NCBI GenBank assembly: GCA_963942565.1
Contig: OZ012696.1
Span: 20,093,021 to 20,157,020, forward strand
Length of the DNA: 64,000 nucleotides
Source of the DNA: Maea johnstoni
Taxonomy: Eukaryota > Annelida > Polychaeta > Spionida > Magelonidae
Reading direction: 5' to 3'
The notes below the pieces were generated by a model. That model worked only from the letters and a program-made list of their open reading frames with translations. It was not told the DNA's origin and did no database searches. Positions within the stretch are counted from its first letter, which is position 1, and each line of letters begins with the position of its first letter. The position numbers and the translations under genes were made by a program. Shown here piece by piece: positions 14,001 to 60,401 of this stretch.

Positions 14001-15182
14001 CCGTCCAAGTTAGACAGAGAAACTACACACAGTGAGATTGTAATTCTAAATTGTATGCCTCTTTAGAGTAAATATACTCATAAAAAATGCTAAAGAGGCA
14101 TCCAAATAGCATGTCATGGCGGGTAAGCACAAAAGGAGTCCCACATGTGGTTCACACCATCTTTATTGTGAATTGCAGGAAAAAGGTGAACATTTTCTTC
14201 TCCATTTCTTCCTGCAGATAAATCAATCCTCTCATTTTTTTCAAACAAATCTATTTTGTATTAAACTAGTGAGCTGTAAACTAAATCAGGTTGAATTTAG
14301 GCAAAACCTGTAGTACTTAGGGACTGCAGCACCTGCCAGGTGTCGCATGAGAGGGTCCTATGTCTCGATCTTCTGCACTTGCACACATTATAAAAATTTC
14401 CGAAGAAAATCTCTACACCGACCCCCCCCCCTTCCCCTCCTACACCTCCATACCCTGAAAATCCTATTTCCTAGAAAAATATCGCCCTCCGCCCCCCTCC
14501 AGTTGAATCAAATTTTCTAGGAAAATATCGTTTCACCTTACTATGGGTGGGGAGAAGATTTTCTGGGTGGGTGGGTATTTTCTGGGAGATATACCTAAGG
14601 GCTAAGGTAGGGGGGGGGGGGATTTCCATGGGAAATATTTCCATGGGGGAGCTATTACCTCGGTAGACCACCCAGGGGGAGGAGGTAATTCTCAAGTTTA
14701 GATTTTGTGGTAGAGCCCCTACATAAGGAGAAAAACAACAACAAATTGAACAATGGAAGGAGAGAGATACCTTCAGCCTTTCCAGTTTTTGCAAGCAAAG
14801 CTCCAAGTTCAAGTATAGCCGTTTCCTTTGTTTTGTTTGCTGCCTCATCGTCCGCCTCTGTCTCTTGTCTTACTGCAAAATAGTATAAGTAACCAATAAT
14901 TACTTAAGAAATCCAGGTAAGTGTATGATTGTTATTTGAATATGTACAATAAATTCAAGTGAGTAACTAAAGAAGCCATGACTCAGCTGTCAGATGACTA
15001 CAGAAAGTTAAGATTTTAAAGCAAGTTTACGTTCCATCTCAAAACGCTTACGCCAAAAAGTGTCACGATCACTGAATTCTTAATTTGGATAATTAATGCT
15101 TACCAATACTGTCTAGAAGTTCTATTGCAGCAGGTTTATCTGTGGTGATTAAAGCAAGAGCTCTCTCAATTTCTGTCGCCAT
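1868..15182 (-). CDS. PSMD11: 26S proteasome non-ATPase regulatory subunit 11 (Rpn6), 12 coding exons
   Basis: Lid subunit of the 19S regulatory particle; in the family it clamps the lid to the 20S core and base. Coding exons in transcript order: 15182-15104, 14872-14771, 12818-12694, 11112-11041, 10151-10094, 9411-9300, 8591-8509, 5457-5316, 4422-4299, 3284-3123, 2633-2582, 2010-1868. All introns are GT-AG and phases join without a break, giving 1,254 nt and 417 residues (human 422). It starts [18 protein letters not shown] and ends LYNKSKKLS. Recognisable blocks are [29 protein letters not shown], the near-invariant [20 protein letters not shown] in exon 8, and [20 protein letters not shown] in exon 10. 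The N-terminal half is the TPR-like helical solenoid; the PCI domain lies in exons 8-12. I chose the ATG at 15182 because it aligns with the family start, although the frame stays open upstream. SINE and MITE insertions sit 20-40 bp from exons 4, 8 and 9. Confidence 0.96.
2048..2250 (+). mobile_element. TTAA MITE, family C
   Basis: Starts TTAACCCTTCCGGTGCTGAGG; about 200 bp in PSMD11 intron 11, 37 bp beyond the acceptor side of exon 12. The right tip runs into the next copy. Confidence 0.75.
2252..2335 (+). mobile_element. TTAA MITE, family C, left fragment
   Basis: Starts TTAACCCTTTCAATGTTAAGG and covers only the first 80 bp of the family, directly abutting the preceding copy. Confidence 0.65.
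2978..3085 (+). mobile_element. MITE family I, left fragment
   Basis: Shares the block catttattcaaaaaaatccc through ccctcccaactcccaatcaa with complete copies at 12.4, 13.0 and 43.9 kb; the aggcct termini are missing here. Confidence 0.55.
3401..3715 (+). mobile_element. hAT-like MITE, family A, with 8-bp target duplication
   Basis: About 315 bp in PSMD11 intron 9. Left end catattcttagccagcaggg, right end ctggctaagaccctg, so the TIR core is cttagccag. It is flanked by perfect CTTGTGAT on both sides (3393-3400 and 3716-3723), the 8-bp duplication expected of hAT elements. No coding capacity. Confidence 0.85.
4024..4279. mobile_element. MITE family T
   Basis: About 255 bp bounded by inverted ends tactgtaaattttcag and ctgagaattaacggta. 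It begins only about 20 bp beyond the splice donor of PSMD11 exon 9. A related right end occurs at 55.8 kb. Confidence 0.6.
4468..4640. repeat. AAT/GAT trinucleotide microsatellite
   Basis: Impure runs of aat, gat and gac triplets in PSMD11 intron 8, open in all three forward frames as an artefact. Confidence 0.9.
4988..5066. repeat. (CTA)n microsatellite, tail of the adjacent SINE
   Basis: About 26 CTA triplets with one CTT interruption. It abuts the 3' end of the minus-strand SINE at 5067-5288, and on that strand reads (TAG)n. Confidence 0.85.
5067..5288 (-). mobile_element. tRNA-derived SINE
   Basis: On the minus strand the head reads gggcagtcgtgttggtctag, with an A-box-like tggtctagtggtaag and a B-box-like gggttcaattcccgg about 30 bases further on. 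An unrelated body follows and then a (TAG)n tail. The element starts 27 bp after the splice donor of PSMD11 exon 8. It is not a functional tRNA gene: the arms do not close and an unrelated body is attached. Confidence 0.75.
6338..6514 (+). CDS. Short transposon ORF, PYDFEP..WCTC motif
   Basis: 58 codons from ATG to TAA: an acidic stretch with [19 protein letters not shown] near the start and [10 protein letters not shown] near the end. The PYxFEP and WCxC pieces remind me of the start of the cysteine-rich P2X7-ballast-like domain that is found in many invertebrate proteins, but the remaining cysteines are absent. It may be a first exon or a truncated remnant. It lies inside the Kolobok-like element, convergent with the THAP ORF. 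Confidence 0.35.
   Translation: MFRYANPYDFEPRVAEGDQVDYMDIVQGVDEFDGQDVETEGWRLNSMLWCTCQTSFLL
7409..7738 (-). CDS. THAP-domain protein of the Kolobok-like element
   Basis: 109 codons from [17 protein letters not shown]. The C2CH zinc finger is visible: Cys5 and Cys10, the FHRFPSS segment at 22-28, Trp34, and the downstream YVCSDHF at about 59-65 supplying the last Cys and His. The usual LKPDAVPT end is altered to LKRDAFLEG and the frame then stops, so only the DNA-binding head remains and no transposase domain follows. The frame is open upstream to an ATG at 7879, but the THAP start at 7738 fits the family. It sits in PSMD11 intron 7 on the same strand, inside a 2,001-bp transposon. It could be expressed as a stand-alone THAP protein, which I consider unlikely. 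Confidence 0.6.
   Translation of the reverse strand: MVKSCAAIGCKKRHGSGESFHRFPSSKFRQKQWLASMKLLNPPVLKYAYVCSDHFTDEDYVGNHTLQSGLLQSTVNKVLKRDAFLEGLGTCEIGVHNLSHFFKKRNSHN
9556..9948. repeat. 95-bp flank duplicated on both sides of a family C MITE
   Basis: The block with aacttttgtgaaagagaagtg and gtcaacagaactaccaa at 9556-9648 recurs as aacttttgtgaaagagaaat and gtcaacagcactcccaa at 9853-9948, with the MITE at 9648-9850 between the copies. Confidence 0.7.
9648..9850 (+). mobile_element. TTAA MITE, family C
   Basis: Core sequence well kept (ctactttcgtccaaagcaca, accctgtcatgttggta), but both tips are degraded (taccgttccaatg; ccaccagcttaag). In PSMD11 intron 5. Confidence 0.75.
10239..10645 (+). mobile_element. 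TTAA MITE, family C, interrupted by a family B MITE
   Basis: Left part 10239-10272 and right part 10461-10645 join into one copy ending gcataagggttaa. The family B element at 10273-10460 is inserted in it, showing B moved after C here. Confidence 0.8.
10273..10460. mobile_element. MITE family B (CAGGG..CCTG ends)
   Basis: Ends cagggctcgaaattagg and cttaatttcgagtcctg are inverted; flanks catct and tatct approximate a 5-bp duplication. The interior is rich in gggagcc. A better kept copy is at 43.5 kb. CAGGG ends and 5-bp duplications suggest a hAT5-type element, tentatively. Confidence 0.75.
10730..11027. repeat. Repeat V with an internal 87-bp tandem duplication
   Basis: Left end tatactgtatacggcttaa and right end ttatacagta are roughly inverted. 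Inside, the block aaagcaaagatacaaagcag occurs twice, about 87 bp apart. A second copy at 49.4 kb carries a family C insertion in its TTAA. It ends 14 bp before the PSMD11 exon 4 donor. Confidence 0.55.
11153..11500. mobile_element. MITE family G
   Basis: About 345 bp bounded by cactagggttgggaatcgg and cgtcccaacacta, with subterminal gatcgattatcg palindromes. It starts 40 bp upstream of the PSMD11 exon 4 acceptor. A near-identical copy lies beside HAGH exon 4. Confidence 0.75.
11589..11892 (+). mobile_element. hAT-like MITE, family A, right tip lost
   Basis: Left end catggtgttagccagcaggg; the right end stops at ctgg. Flanked by CTTTGAGG on both sides (11581-11588 and 11893-11900). Confidence 0.75.
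12398..12632 (+). mobile_element. MITE family I
   Basis: Ends aaggcctta and tttttaggccta, with inverted gtttgtttcc and ggaaacaaac-type subterminal blocks (here mutated). About 235 bp, ending 60 bp from PSMD11 exon 3. Confidence 0.7.
12900..13522. mobile_element. MITE family H, interrupted by a family I copy
   Basis: Starts near agtgatgtcattgttta and ends atcgatatatagtgatatgg then cgatgacacccc. A similar TCGA-rich element lies at 55.9-56.4 kb. The family I element at 12996-13229 is nested inside. Confidence 0.5.
12996..13229 (+). mobile_element. MITE family I, nested in family H
   Basis: Starts caggcctaaaaaaagttg, ends aacaatattttttcaaggcc; the interior matches the copy at 12398. Confidence 0.7.
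13569..13885 (-). mobile_element. hAT-like MITE, family A, inverted
   Basis: Left end cagtgtcttagccagg, right end gctggctaagaccattctg. Flanks gttctagt and attctgat are a weak match to an 8-bp duplication. Confidence 0.7.
13886..14770. other. PSMD11 intron 2 remainder, no gene seen
   Basis: Contains G-rich and C-rich stretches at 14420-14690 (runs of up to 11 G, and inverted cctagaaaaatatcg/ctaggaaaatatcg blocks). Nothing with conserved coding character was recognised. Confidence 0.5.
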
Positions 15183-15289
15183 GTTGCTTTTTGATGTGCC
15201 GGTAAGTAGATGGTACAGTATACTACGTTTCAAGGATAGAGTCAGGCAAATAGTATCCCAAGGATATGATTCCGCGTCGAAGGAATGCC

Positions 15290-15612
15290 ATGCCATGCCG
15301 GGCAAGTAGTTTATGATTTTTACTCGCCCGACATAAGTTTTGAAATGCCTGAAATAAGTTGTTATAACAATAAGTTGTTAGAAAGTCATCTATTGTTTAT
15401 TATGGATTTAAAGATTTGAAAACCATTTTCTTTTTCAGTTTTGTTGCATTGTTTGCATATATCTGGTTATTTGGGCCATTTACTATTTCTAAAAAAAAAG
15501 TTAAGTATTAAGAAAATCAGCTTCCCCTTTAGTGCAAGTTAAATCTAAAATGTACTTGCCCCTTTTTCAAAAATTCACTTGCCAGGGTAAGCCAGCTAGT
15601 ACTTATGATGGT
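15290..15612. mobile_element. MITE family F (related to D), 5' of PSMD11
   Basis: Shares gccgggcaagtagt, tttttactcgcccgacata and ccagctagtacttatg with the copy at 48739-49093. The tips are poorly defined. Confidence 0.55.
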
Positions 15613-15689
15613 GCCTCTTCTCTGAGTCTGGATTCTACAATAACAAACTGTACTTAGGTGAAGAAATCCAAAATCTAAGCGGATTATGG

Positions 15690-16095
15690 GTCAAAAGGCT
15701 CACATACATATCAGCTTATATGAAAGTAATACACTCCAAGAACAGGATGCTGCCCTTCTTTTTCTCTCAGTGATCCCATGAGGGGAGAATTTTGCATATT
15801 GTCATCATCCTGCCCAGCCCCTGGTAGCGGCCATATTTTTCAATTGGGTAGCAATCTTCCCCTAGCTCTGTGCATCCTGCCCCTAGCTCTGTGCTTATAA
15901 CACTGACCACAGCAGGGGGTGATGACCTGGATTCAAAATGGCGGCGGCCTTGGCTCAGAGGAGGTGCTATTCACTAATTGCAATTTTAGATTTCTCTCTG
16001 TGTGGAGAGAGAACACTGACAGAAACTTGCTGCACTCAGGGAATTCAATATTTGAACATCCCTGCTTTTATGACTAATTGACTATTCACAGAGTT
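15690..16095 (-). mobile_element. Deletion derivative of the Kolobok-like element
   Basis: 15700-15830 matches the inverted right end of the 6048-8048 element (aaggctcacatacatatcag, ttatatgaaagt, ccaagaacaggatgct). 15935-16010 matches the inverted left part (gtgctattcactaattgcaa). The middle, including the THAP ORF, is missing. Tips are degraded. Confidence 0.65.
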
Positions 16096-16359
16096 ATCGG
16101 TGGCATCTTGATCTAAAGGATACAAATAGGAAGTGCAACAAATAGTTTAATGTGAAATATATTATTGAAAGATGGGCTAAAGATCATAAAATATCTAAAT
16201 AAGAAGTTGAAGTACCAAGCATTACCCTAAGCGCGTATTCGACAACCACACAGGGGATCTGTCGAAGTAATACTTCCTCGGTATAAACTTCTGTGTAGAT
16301 TAGTTATTTTTTGTTTCGAGATTTACGCAATTTCTCGTGAATTCTCGTGACATTTGACT

Positions 16360-53486
<37,127 letters not shown>

Positions 53487-53680
53487 TTTTGAAAAAATAC
53501 CAAAAAAGCCTCCATTCAAATCATGCAATAACTAATTTTTTTATCATTTAAAAAAATTTAAAACCTCCATTCAAATCTTGAAATAACTAATTTATTTCTC
53601 CATTTTTTCTGCGAAGTTGATTTAACCCCATATCACTCAACACAACAATGTTGCCAAGTCCCCAGCACTGCCTGAGGGGT
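53487..53680 (+). other. HAGH 3' UTR start with a 35-bp direct repeat
   Basis: cctccattcaaatcatgcaa and cctccattcaaatcttgaaa, each followed by taactaattt, about 56 bp apart. No poly(A) signal is close to the stop; AATAAA at 54414 lies inside a MITE and AATAAA at 57461 is 4 kb away, so the HAGH 3' end is unresolved. Confidence 0.45.
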
Positions 53681-53688
53681 TGTTCCTT

Positions 53689-54070
53689 AGACATCACCAG
53701 GAATTCCCCCTTCCATATTTGGAGGGGGTTTCCCTGAGACATCACCAGGAATTCCCCCTTCCATATTTGGAGGGGTTTTTCCTCAGACATCACCAGGAAT
53801 TCCCCCTTCCATATTTGGAGGGGTTGTTCCTCAGACATCACCAGGAATTCCCCCTTCCATATTTGGAGGGGGTTTTCCTGAGACATCACCAGGAATTCCC
53901 CCTTCCATATTTGGAGGGGTTGTTCCTCAGACATCACCAGGAATTCCCCCTTCCATATTTGGAGGGGTTGTTCCTCAGACATCACCAGGAATTCCCCCTT
54001 CCATATTTGGAGGGGGTTTTCCTGAGACATCACCAGGAATTCCCCCTTCCATATTTGGAGGGGGTTTTCC
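53689..54070. repeat. 48-bp minisatellite, eight copies
   Basis: Unit agacatcaccaggaattccc plus ccttccatatttggaggggt, with alternating ttttcctg and ttgttcct joints. Because 48 is a multiple of 3, both strands are open for over 130 codons; there is no other sign of coding. Confidence 0.95.
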
Positions 54071-54398
54071 TGGGGTAAAAAAACACTTCAGGCCTGGAAA
54101 TAAGCAAGACAGAAGTGCAGATTGCACAGAAAAGAACAGGGCAATCATTTTACCTTTTTATTTCCAAGTTATTTGTACACCAGTGATATAAAATCGCGCT
54201 ACGCAAAAACATTTTTTAGGAATGAGTGCACAATTAGGATGATGCAATAACTCGCTACTGAAGAAGTGCACTTGCACTCACATAGTGTGTTATTATGTCA
54301 TTGAGTGATAAAAAGAATTTGCTTTCCTCCAAGAACACTCTGTATTTGAAGGATAAGCTCAACATAATTCTCTCTAGGATCAAATGAAGCTGATGAAA

Positions 54399-54833
54399 TA
54401 CTGTATTCTCTCGAATAAACGCACCGTGCGGGTAGAGGTTGGGAATTTTTTCTGTAGAAGGGGTGTTGTTAAACATCCGTATAACCGCACTCCTCAGTGA
54501 TTGCCGATCAGAGTGTAATGACCGCTATTGTACCTTTGCGCTCTCGCTGTTCAGCAAGCTTAGACGTTTGCCGCATGTGAAAAGATCGGTAATTGGTCAA
54601 TAGTACGATCATGCGGTGAATATGAACAGTGAGAGCGCAAAGGGACTGCTGAAATGGTGGAATTAAGCGCTGGTTTGCAGGCACGGCAAGAGGAAAGGTA
54701 TGTGTTTTGGTTACTTCTGGGGGGGAGATTTAACATAAGGAGACGATCTTTGGGCTTGCTGGTCTCCCAATTTCTGTGAAAAATAGAGGGGTGCACTTAT
54801 TCGGGACCGTGCGCTTATTCGAGATAATACGGT
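54399..54833. mobile_element. MITE family Q
   Basis: tactgtattctctcgaataa at the left and ttattcgagataatacggta at the right are inverse; about 435 bp. Related in its tips to family P. Confidence 0.75.
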
Positions 54834-55216
54834 ACTAATATTAGATTTTTTAAACATTTATTTGTATGCTAAAGCATTTGTTTATGGAGAGTCCTATCTT
54901 TTTCAATTATTTTGATTAAAATATGGTAATGTGAATACTGAAGTATTTATTTATGGAGTGTCCAATCTATTTCAATAACTTGGAATCAAATATGATAATA
55001 CAAAATCTGCTGTAATTATTTAGACATATCATACTCCATGAACTTATTCCACTGATAATTAGTTGGGTCACTACTTTCTTATTCTTAGATGACTATGGAA
55101 CTTGTCATCTAATGATAAATCTTAAACCACTCACCTTTTTTCTCTTGTACTGAGCCATCTTTCTTTTATTTCTAACAATAATCTATATCGGCAATTTTGC
55201 ATGGTATAGTAATCAT

Positions 55217-55426
55217 TTAACCCTTCCAATACTGAGGCTTATTTCGCCCAAATCGCAAAGATCTTTGAAAACCATCTAAGCCCTGTAATGTTAGTATTCA
55301 TTGGATGGCTCTCGCCGAGTACTCTTAGATGAGTACCCATATGTCAGGGTTTCAGTCATTTTTTTTTAGGTTTTTTGCATCATTTTGTATTGGCCAAATT
55401 AGCCACCACCAGCATAAGGGTTTTAA
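55217..55426 (+). mobile_element. TTAA MITE, family C
   Basis: ttaacccttccaatactgag to accaccagcataagggtttt. Confidence 0.85.
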
Positions 55427-55639
55427 CACTATGTTGTTTACTTGTTTACTCTTCCTGCAGCACGTCAATTACTCATTGAATTATACTTGTTGACAAGTCT
55501 TATTTCGAAATGGGGCCGCCCAAGCTGTATTCCACTCTCCATGCAGAAATACGATACCTACTTCCGGTTTTGCACCGATCGTCTTTTGGCGGATATGGGC
55601 ACTAAAAACGATCGTTAATAATCTAAAATCAATCGCAAA

Positions 55640-55817
55640 CTTTGGAAATCTAAATGTTTTTTTCTTATATCAATGAAATTTACTTGGTGGCCGACTTTTG
55701 GTGAAATGTGTCCTTGGATGAATCGGGGGTGGGCGAAATTCCCCAGTAATTATTTTGTAGATGAATTATAGTGGCCAAGATTCCTAGGGCGGTCGAGATT
55801 TCCGAGAATTTACGGTA
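55640..55817 (-). mobile_element. MITE family T, partial
   Basis: The right end tttccgagaatttacggta is the inverse of the left end at 4024; the opposite end was not identified. Confidence 0.4.
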
Positions 55818-55947
55818 GTCTCCTTACTATTTTTTCAACACTATTTCATTGTACTACTCCTTTATGGTACGGTATAGCTGATATCATGATAAATGAAATG
55901 TCTTGACGAAAATAAGGAGGGTTAGAGAAGAGCATGTAGGGTGAATT

Positions 55948-56384
55948 AGGGATGTCATCGATAGTCGACAAATCGATAAATCGACATTTTCACTTCGTCA
56001 ATTAATTTGAATTGAATGGTTTGGTATAGAATTGAAATAATCAATATTCTCTACCCCAATAATAGCGTATGATTATTAATAAAAGAATACACTTTTCCCA
56101 AACATTTTCCTGTTAAACTAATGCAAAGTGAAACTCTGACTAAATATTGAAGTATTTTCTATGGCTTTTGTATGAGAAATTGGAAGGAATGGTGTGCTTT
56201 ACTCAGACTTTTGGCCAAGACACGGGGTATCCAACCAAAATAAAGGGATATCAATGATATCCCTATAAATAATTGTGCCCTATGAGCATGTTACGGCATA
56301 TTGAATCGAATCGAATCGAATCGAATCGAAAAATATATCAATTAATCGATTCGATAAAATTTCATATCAATGAAATCACTAGGG
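55948..56384. mobile_element. MITE family H
   Basis: gatgtcatcgatagtcgac at the left, tcgattcgataaaatttcat then caatgaaatcact at the right, with an internal (TCGAA)5. Confidence 0.5.
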
Positions 56385-56410
56385 TGAGTTGATTAGATTA
56401 TGATAGCCCC

Positions 56411-56726
56411 AATCATATTCTTAGCCAGCAGGTCCTCTGGGCATCATTTTGTCACCCAAACCCTCAAAAATCACCCCTTAGGACACCCAAAATATTTTGT
56501 GAGGTATTTCTAAAAATGTCAATTTGAAGCATGTTATTGAATTTCTTTCACCTCAATATAATTCAGATGGCATTGTATATGATCATTTTGCTATATTTCA
56601 TTATGCTAATACATGTTTATGGTTGTAATCTGAGCAAAGTGTGTTCTTCCTTTAAAAATAGGACGCCCAAAAGTTTTACAATTGCCAAGTTCGGGCACCC
56701 AGTTTCTAAATCCCGGCTAAGACTCT
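56411..56726 (+). mobile_element. hAT-like MITE, family A
   Basis: catattcttagccagcagg to cccggctaagactctg; the flanks gccccaat and ggccccat are only roughly alike. Confidence 0.75.
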
Positions 56727-56936
56727 GGGCCCCATACATAACGGTTTGCAGTATTTGAGCTTTCCGAAAGCCAGTGAAAAGAAATATCATATTGTAGAAA
56801 TATGAAAAGTTGTGAAGTTCTCTGTGAGAGCTGCTGTTTCTGCTGATGATGTCACTGTTCAGGTTCTCAAATAGTATTAAACTGATACATGTGTTGTCAT
56901 ATTCATGCTTCCATCAGGAACGCTGTCCAAAGCCCA

Positions 56937-56970
<34 letters not shown>

Positions 56971-57860
56971 TTGTCCCAATCGTTGGTTCTGTTCCCTAAT
57001 TCTACTATTGATTTTTGTCATAGAATTGAGGATTAGAACCACACTTGTTAGGGACTGAATGTCGTTAAAAAGCCGATCACGCCACGGAGATCAGAGGTAC
57101 CGTTTCGCTGTTAACGATACCGATACCACTGGTACTGTTTCGCCAGTACCGGTATCGTACCGTTTCAGGTTAACGGTATGCAACCCTATGCATGGTAATA
57201 CCATTTGTGATGATACTCTGAAAAGGTACTTTTGTACAGTTTTTCAGGTGTACCAATAACAATTACCTTTGGTATACATTATGAATAAAGGTATGTTATA
57301 TAAGGAAAGATATCCGATTGGTCATGGGAAATCATTGAGCTTACAAATTCTGGCAGATATTTTTAATCTCTATCTAATAATTGTATATGCATACATTGGC
57401 TTATGTATGGCTTGTGAATACAGTTAAGTTGCTCCCATGTTTGAATTGCACATATTATGAAATAAATATCGATTTTTATTACAAATGACCATGACTTGTG
57501 TCTTTATTTCATGATTGTTTGAAATACTTTCTGTGTCCTTTGATTGTATTATAATTCTGATAAATGAGACGTTATCCATATTACAAATTCAAAGTGTCCT
57601 CAAGATATGTAATCCTTAAAGTGGTTTCTGATTATGCAACAGAATTCAGGTTGTAAAACCATCAAATGGGGGTCTGAATATACCTTAGTTTTAAAATTTG
57701 CATATAGAGGGCACTGTATGGCCTTACAGAAAAATAATTTGTCAGATTAATAAATTTTATAGAACATGTATCACATGGTAAAACTAACAAGACATTGTTG
57801 CCACATATACATCGGACACAGCTGGTTTTAACATGCAGAAGAACTGCACAAAAAGTTCCT
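56727..57860. other. Intergenic, no gene seen
   Basis: Contains a run of about 28 G at 56940 followed by cacttgt, gtaccggtatcg-type motifs at 57110-57160, and AATAAA at 57461 with T/G-rich sequence after it, which could be a transcript end. Confidence 0.4.
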
Positions 57861-57864
57861 CTTA

Positions 57865-58111
57865 CAGTACAGACATTTAATTCCTGCACCAGTTGACCGG
57901 ACGTCTGCTAGTGCCTGGTTGTACAGGCACCCATGGATAGCATGTCAAAAAATAAGCCAAGCACATCAATGACACACGTAGCTATCGCATCAAAGCTACG
58001 TTCAGTTGTGAGGTTATCCATGCATCCATGTCCAGGAAACTGGGTGGCAAATAGGTGTGCGGTTGTGTATCATGCCCACGCATTTTGTGCAGGAATTAAA
58101 TGTCGGCACTG
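57865..58111 (+). mobile_element. MITE family J, copy 1
   Basis: cagtacagacatttaattcc to ggaattaaatgtcggcactg, flanked by TA on both sides; about 247 bp with internal gaccggacgtctgc and gaggttatccatgcatcc. Confidence 0.85.
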
Positions 58112-58697
58112 TATAAAGAGTTGTCTGGATCTATGACACTTATGACAGTAACTTCGGAATTAAGAATGATTTCAAAAGATAATTGAGGGAAAGTTATGGG
58201 TGGTTGTCTGATTAACATTTATCTTTCAAGTTATTTCGCAGATATGCCTTTGCCTGATGGACTTCACCCACATTTTCAGACTGCCCTTTGCTGCTTTTCT
58301 CATTTATCGGATAACCCATTTAGCAGTTCAAATGGTTTGACCATATTGGTCATGTTTCCGAACGAAAACATCTTTCAGAAAATATTCTTAGGAGAAACGA
58401 TGATCAGAACATATCCGTTTAAAATATTATTATACAATCAAAACGTCATGAAATTGAATTAGATAAGTAACACGAAATATGATGCTTGAGTTTTGCTATT
58501 TATTTCTAATGTTACAGTCTGCCCTCTGGAACTCATCCTACCCCACAAACTGTAATGTCACGTGTTCAAATTAACCCATTTTTGCCTAGAGGCTAGAGCG
58601 CTCCCTTGACAAGTTGTGTTTGGACGCTTTGATATTTTTGAAAATAACTAGGATTACGCACACGTTTCCATGATATTTGAAAGCAATAAGACTACTG

Positions 58698-58962
58698 CAG
58701 TGAGGGCATATAATTCCTACACTAAATGCATGGGCTACCCGAGCATAATACACGACCGTACGCCCGATTGACACACCTTTCCTGGGCATGGATTCTAAGA
58801 CAGGTCCCTGACCTCACAACTGATCAAAGTTTTGATTCGCCAGCTACCTGGGTCATTGCGAGGTTATTGGCTTATTTTTGACATGTTATCCATAGGTGTT
58901 ATTACAACAGGCACCATAACAGGCGTGCGGTCGACTGGTGCAGGAATTAATTCGCGGTACTG
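58698..58962 (-). mobile_element. MITE family J, copy 2, inverted
   Basis: cagtgagggcatataattcc to ggaattaattcgcggtactg. Confidence 0.8.
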
Positions 58963-58980
58963 TACCTCATAATCTCTAGC

Positions 58981-59240
58981 CCCCCCCCCCCCCCCCCGCA
59001 TCTTCTTCTGATTCCTTTATCACCCCCTGTGTTTCCCCTTCCTTGCCCCTCTCTCCTCATACACGGATTAAATTTCTTCTGACTGGCTTCCTTGTCCTGT
59101 CCTGCCTTTTTATGACCCACATCTTCTCCTTAGCTAGTTTTCCGCTTGTTGTTTGTTCTCTCCCTCCAGCCACTGCAGCACCCCTTTCCCTATTCCCTTT
59201 ATCAGCGCATCCCTGTGCCCCCCCTCCCCCCCCCCCACGT
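58981..59240. repeat. Pyrimidine-rich block with C runs
   Basis: C runs at 58980-58997 and 59219-59236 with C/T-rich sequence between; the open frame across it is low complexity. Confidence 0.7.
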
Positions 59241-59412
59241 GTTGTCTACAAGTATGTTGCTTTCAAAAATAACATGACATTACAGCAAAAATCAACTCAA
59301 AAAACAATTTGTTGAGAGTTGCGTGTTTGGCTCTTTTCAACATTCAGCTTTTAAATAAAGTTTCCAAAAATAGAGTCATGCTTAGCCAACAGTCATGCAT
59401 GAGTAAGATGTA

Positions 59413-59560
59413 CAGAACAGCCACTTAATTCCTTCATTCAGTTGTGCATGAGGTCATCCATGCATCCATGCCCAGGAAACCAGTTGGCAATCGGGCGTAC
59501 GATCGTGCATTTTGCCCGGGTTGCCCATGCATTTAGTGCAGTAATTGGAAGTCGGCACTG
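59413..59560 (+). mobile_element. MITE family J, copy 3, internally deleted
   Basis: cagaacagccacttaattcc to ggaagtcggcactg with TA on both sides; the gaccggacgtc part is missing. Confidence 0.75.
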
Positions 59561-60401
59561 TAGCCTCGGAAAAAGATTTGACTAAAGTAGTACAGAACAG
59601 CTCATGCATATATGTAGAAAGCTTTACGGAATACATAAGCTTGCATATTCATCTTGGAAAATGCATAACAACAGTAAGCGCTTAGGCTCCCCCAGTGTTG
59701 ACACATGCTAGGCGAATTCTCCTTATGAATTCATAATCTAAACTGTTGCGTTCAGCGTAAACAGGGTCTCTTGCCAGCATATATGGTCATTTTTTGCGCA
59801 ACGATTCTAATGAGAATACGCTGTGATGAATATCCTTAATGCGCTTTTGCTGTATTTTAGATGAACCTGATGAATTTATGGGCGCTAGTTAGTTTGGCAG
59901 GCCACCCCACAGTCATAGATTTCAATCTTGTAGTGTCGTATCTCACGTGTATCATGAACTGAAGTTGATTCATCATCTACTTACCTGGAGTGAAATTAAA
60001 GCTTAATAGAGCCGACTAAATAGAAATACATTTAAAATGTTATCAACGTACAGACTAACACGATATCAAGGTAATCTTAGAGAGTTGAATACTCTATTAT
60101 CTGAAAAAATAAGTCAACAGACGACAACGGCACTCACTATAGATTAGAGATCACAAATGATAATAAACTTATCTATGAATGGGTATTTCAAAATGACGTG
60201 GCTTCGCATAGATAAAATATCTGCATGTGTAAAGTGTTTTCTCAAATTCTCAAGACTCACTCTTTACCTTGCAAACCAGACTGTACCGATTAATCATTCA
60301 TGTGTTTGGTAAAGAAAAAAGGTCCTACCTCCATAGGGAATCTGTACGAATAGTATTTTAAAAACTTTTTTGAATGTTCGCGTACACCTCGAAATTACCT
60401 A
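59561..60401. other. Intergenic, no gene seen
   Basis: No domain, terminal repeat or tandem structure recognised. Confidence 0.45.

Larger units (their letters stand above)
15183..16359. promoter_or_regulatory. Head-to-head intergenic region of PSMD11 and HAGH
   Basis: The two start codons point away from each other, 1,177 bp apart, so both promoters should lie here or in short untranscribed leaders. No TATA box stands out. Most of the interval is transposon-derived: a family F remnant at 15290-15612 and a Kolobok-derived remnant at 15690-16095. The parts left over are about 105 bp next to PSMD11 and 265 bp next to HAGH. Confidence 0.6.

Noticed and set aside
53587-54078. Repeat protein of 16-residue units (LRHHQEFPLPYLEG or QIWKGEFLVMS type)
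   Set aside because: Both strands are equally open because the minisatellite unit is 48 bp; no start context, no flanking coding sequence.
59043-59315. Hydrophobic, Pro-rich frame that looks like a secreted protein
   Set aside because: Lies in a low-complexity pyrimidine-rich block; no conserved pattern or splice context.
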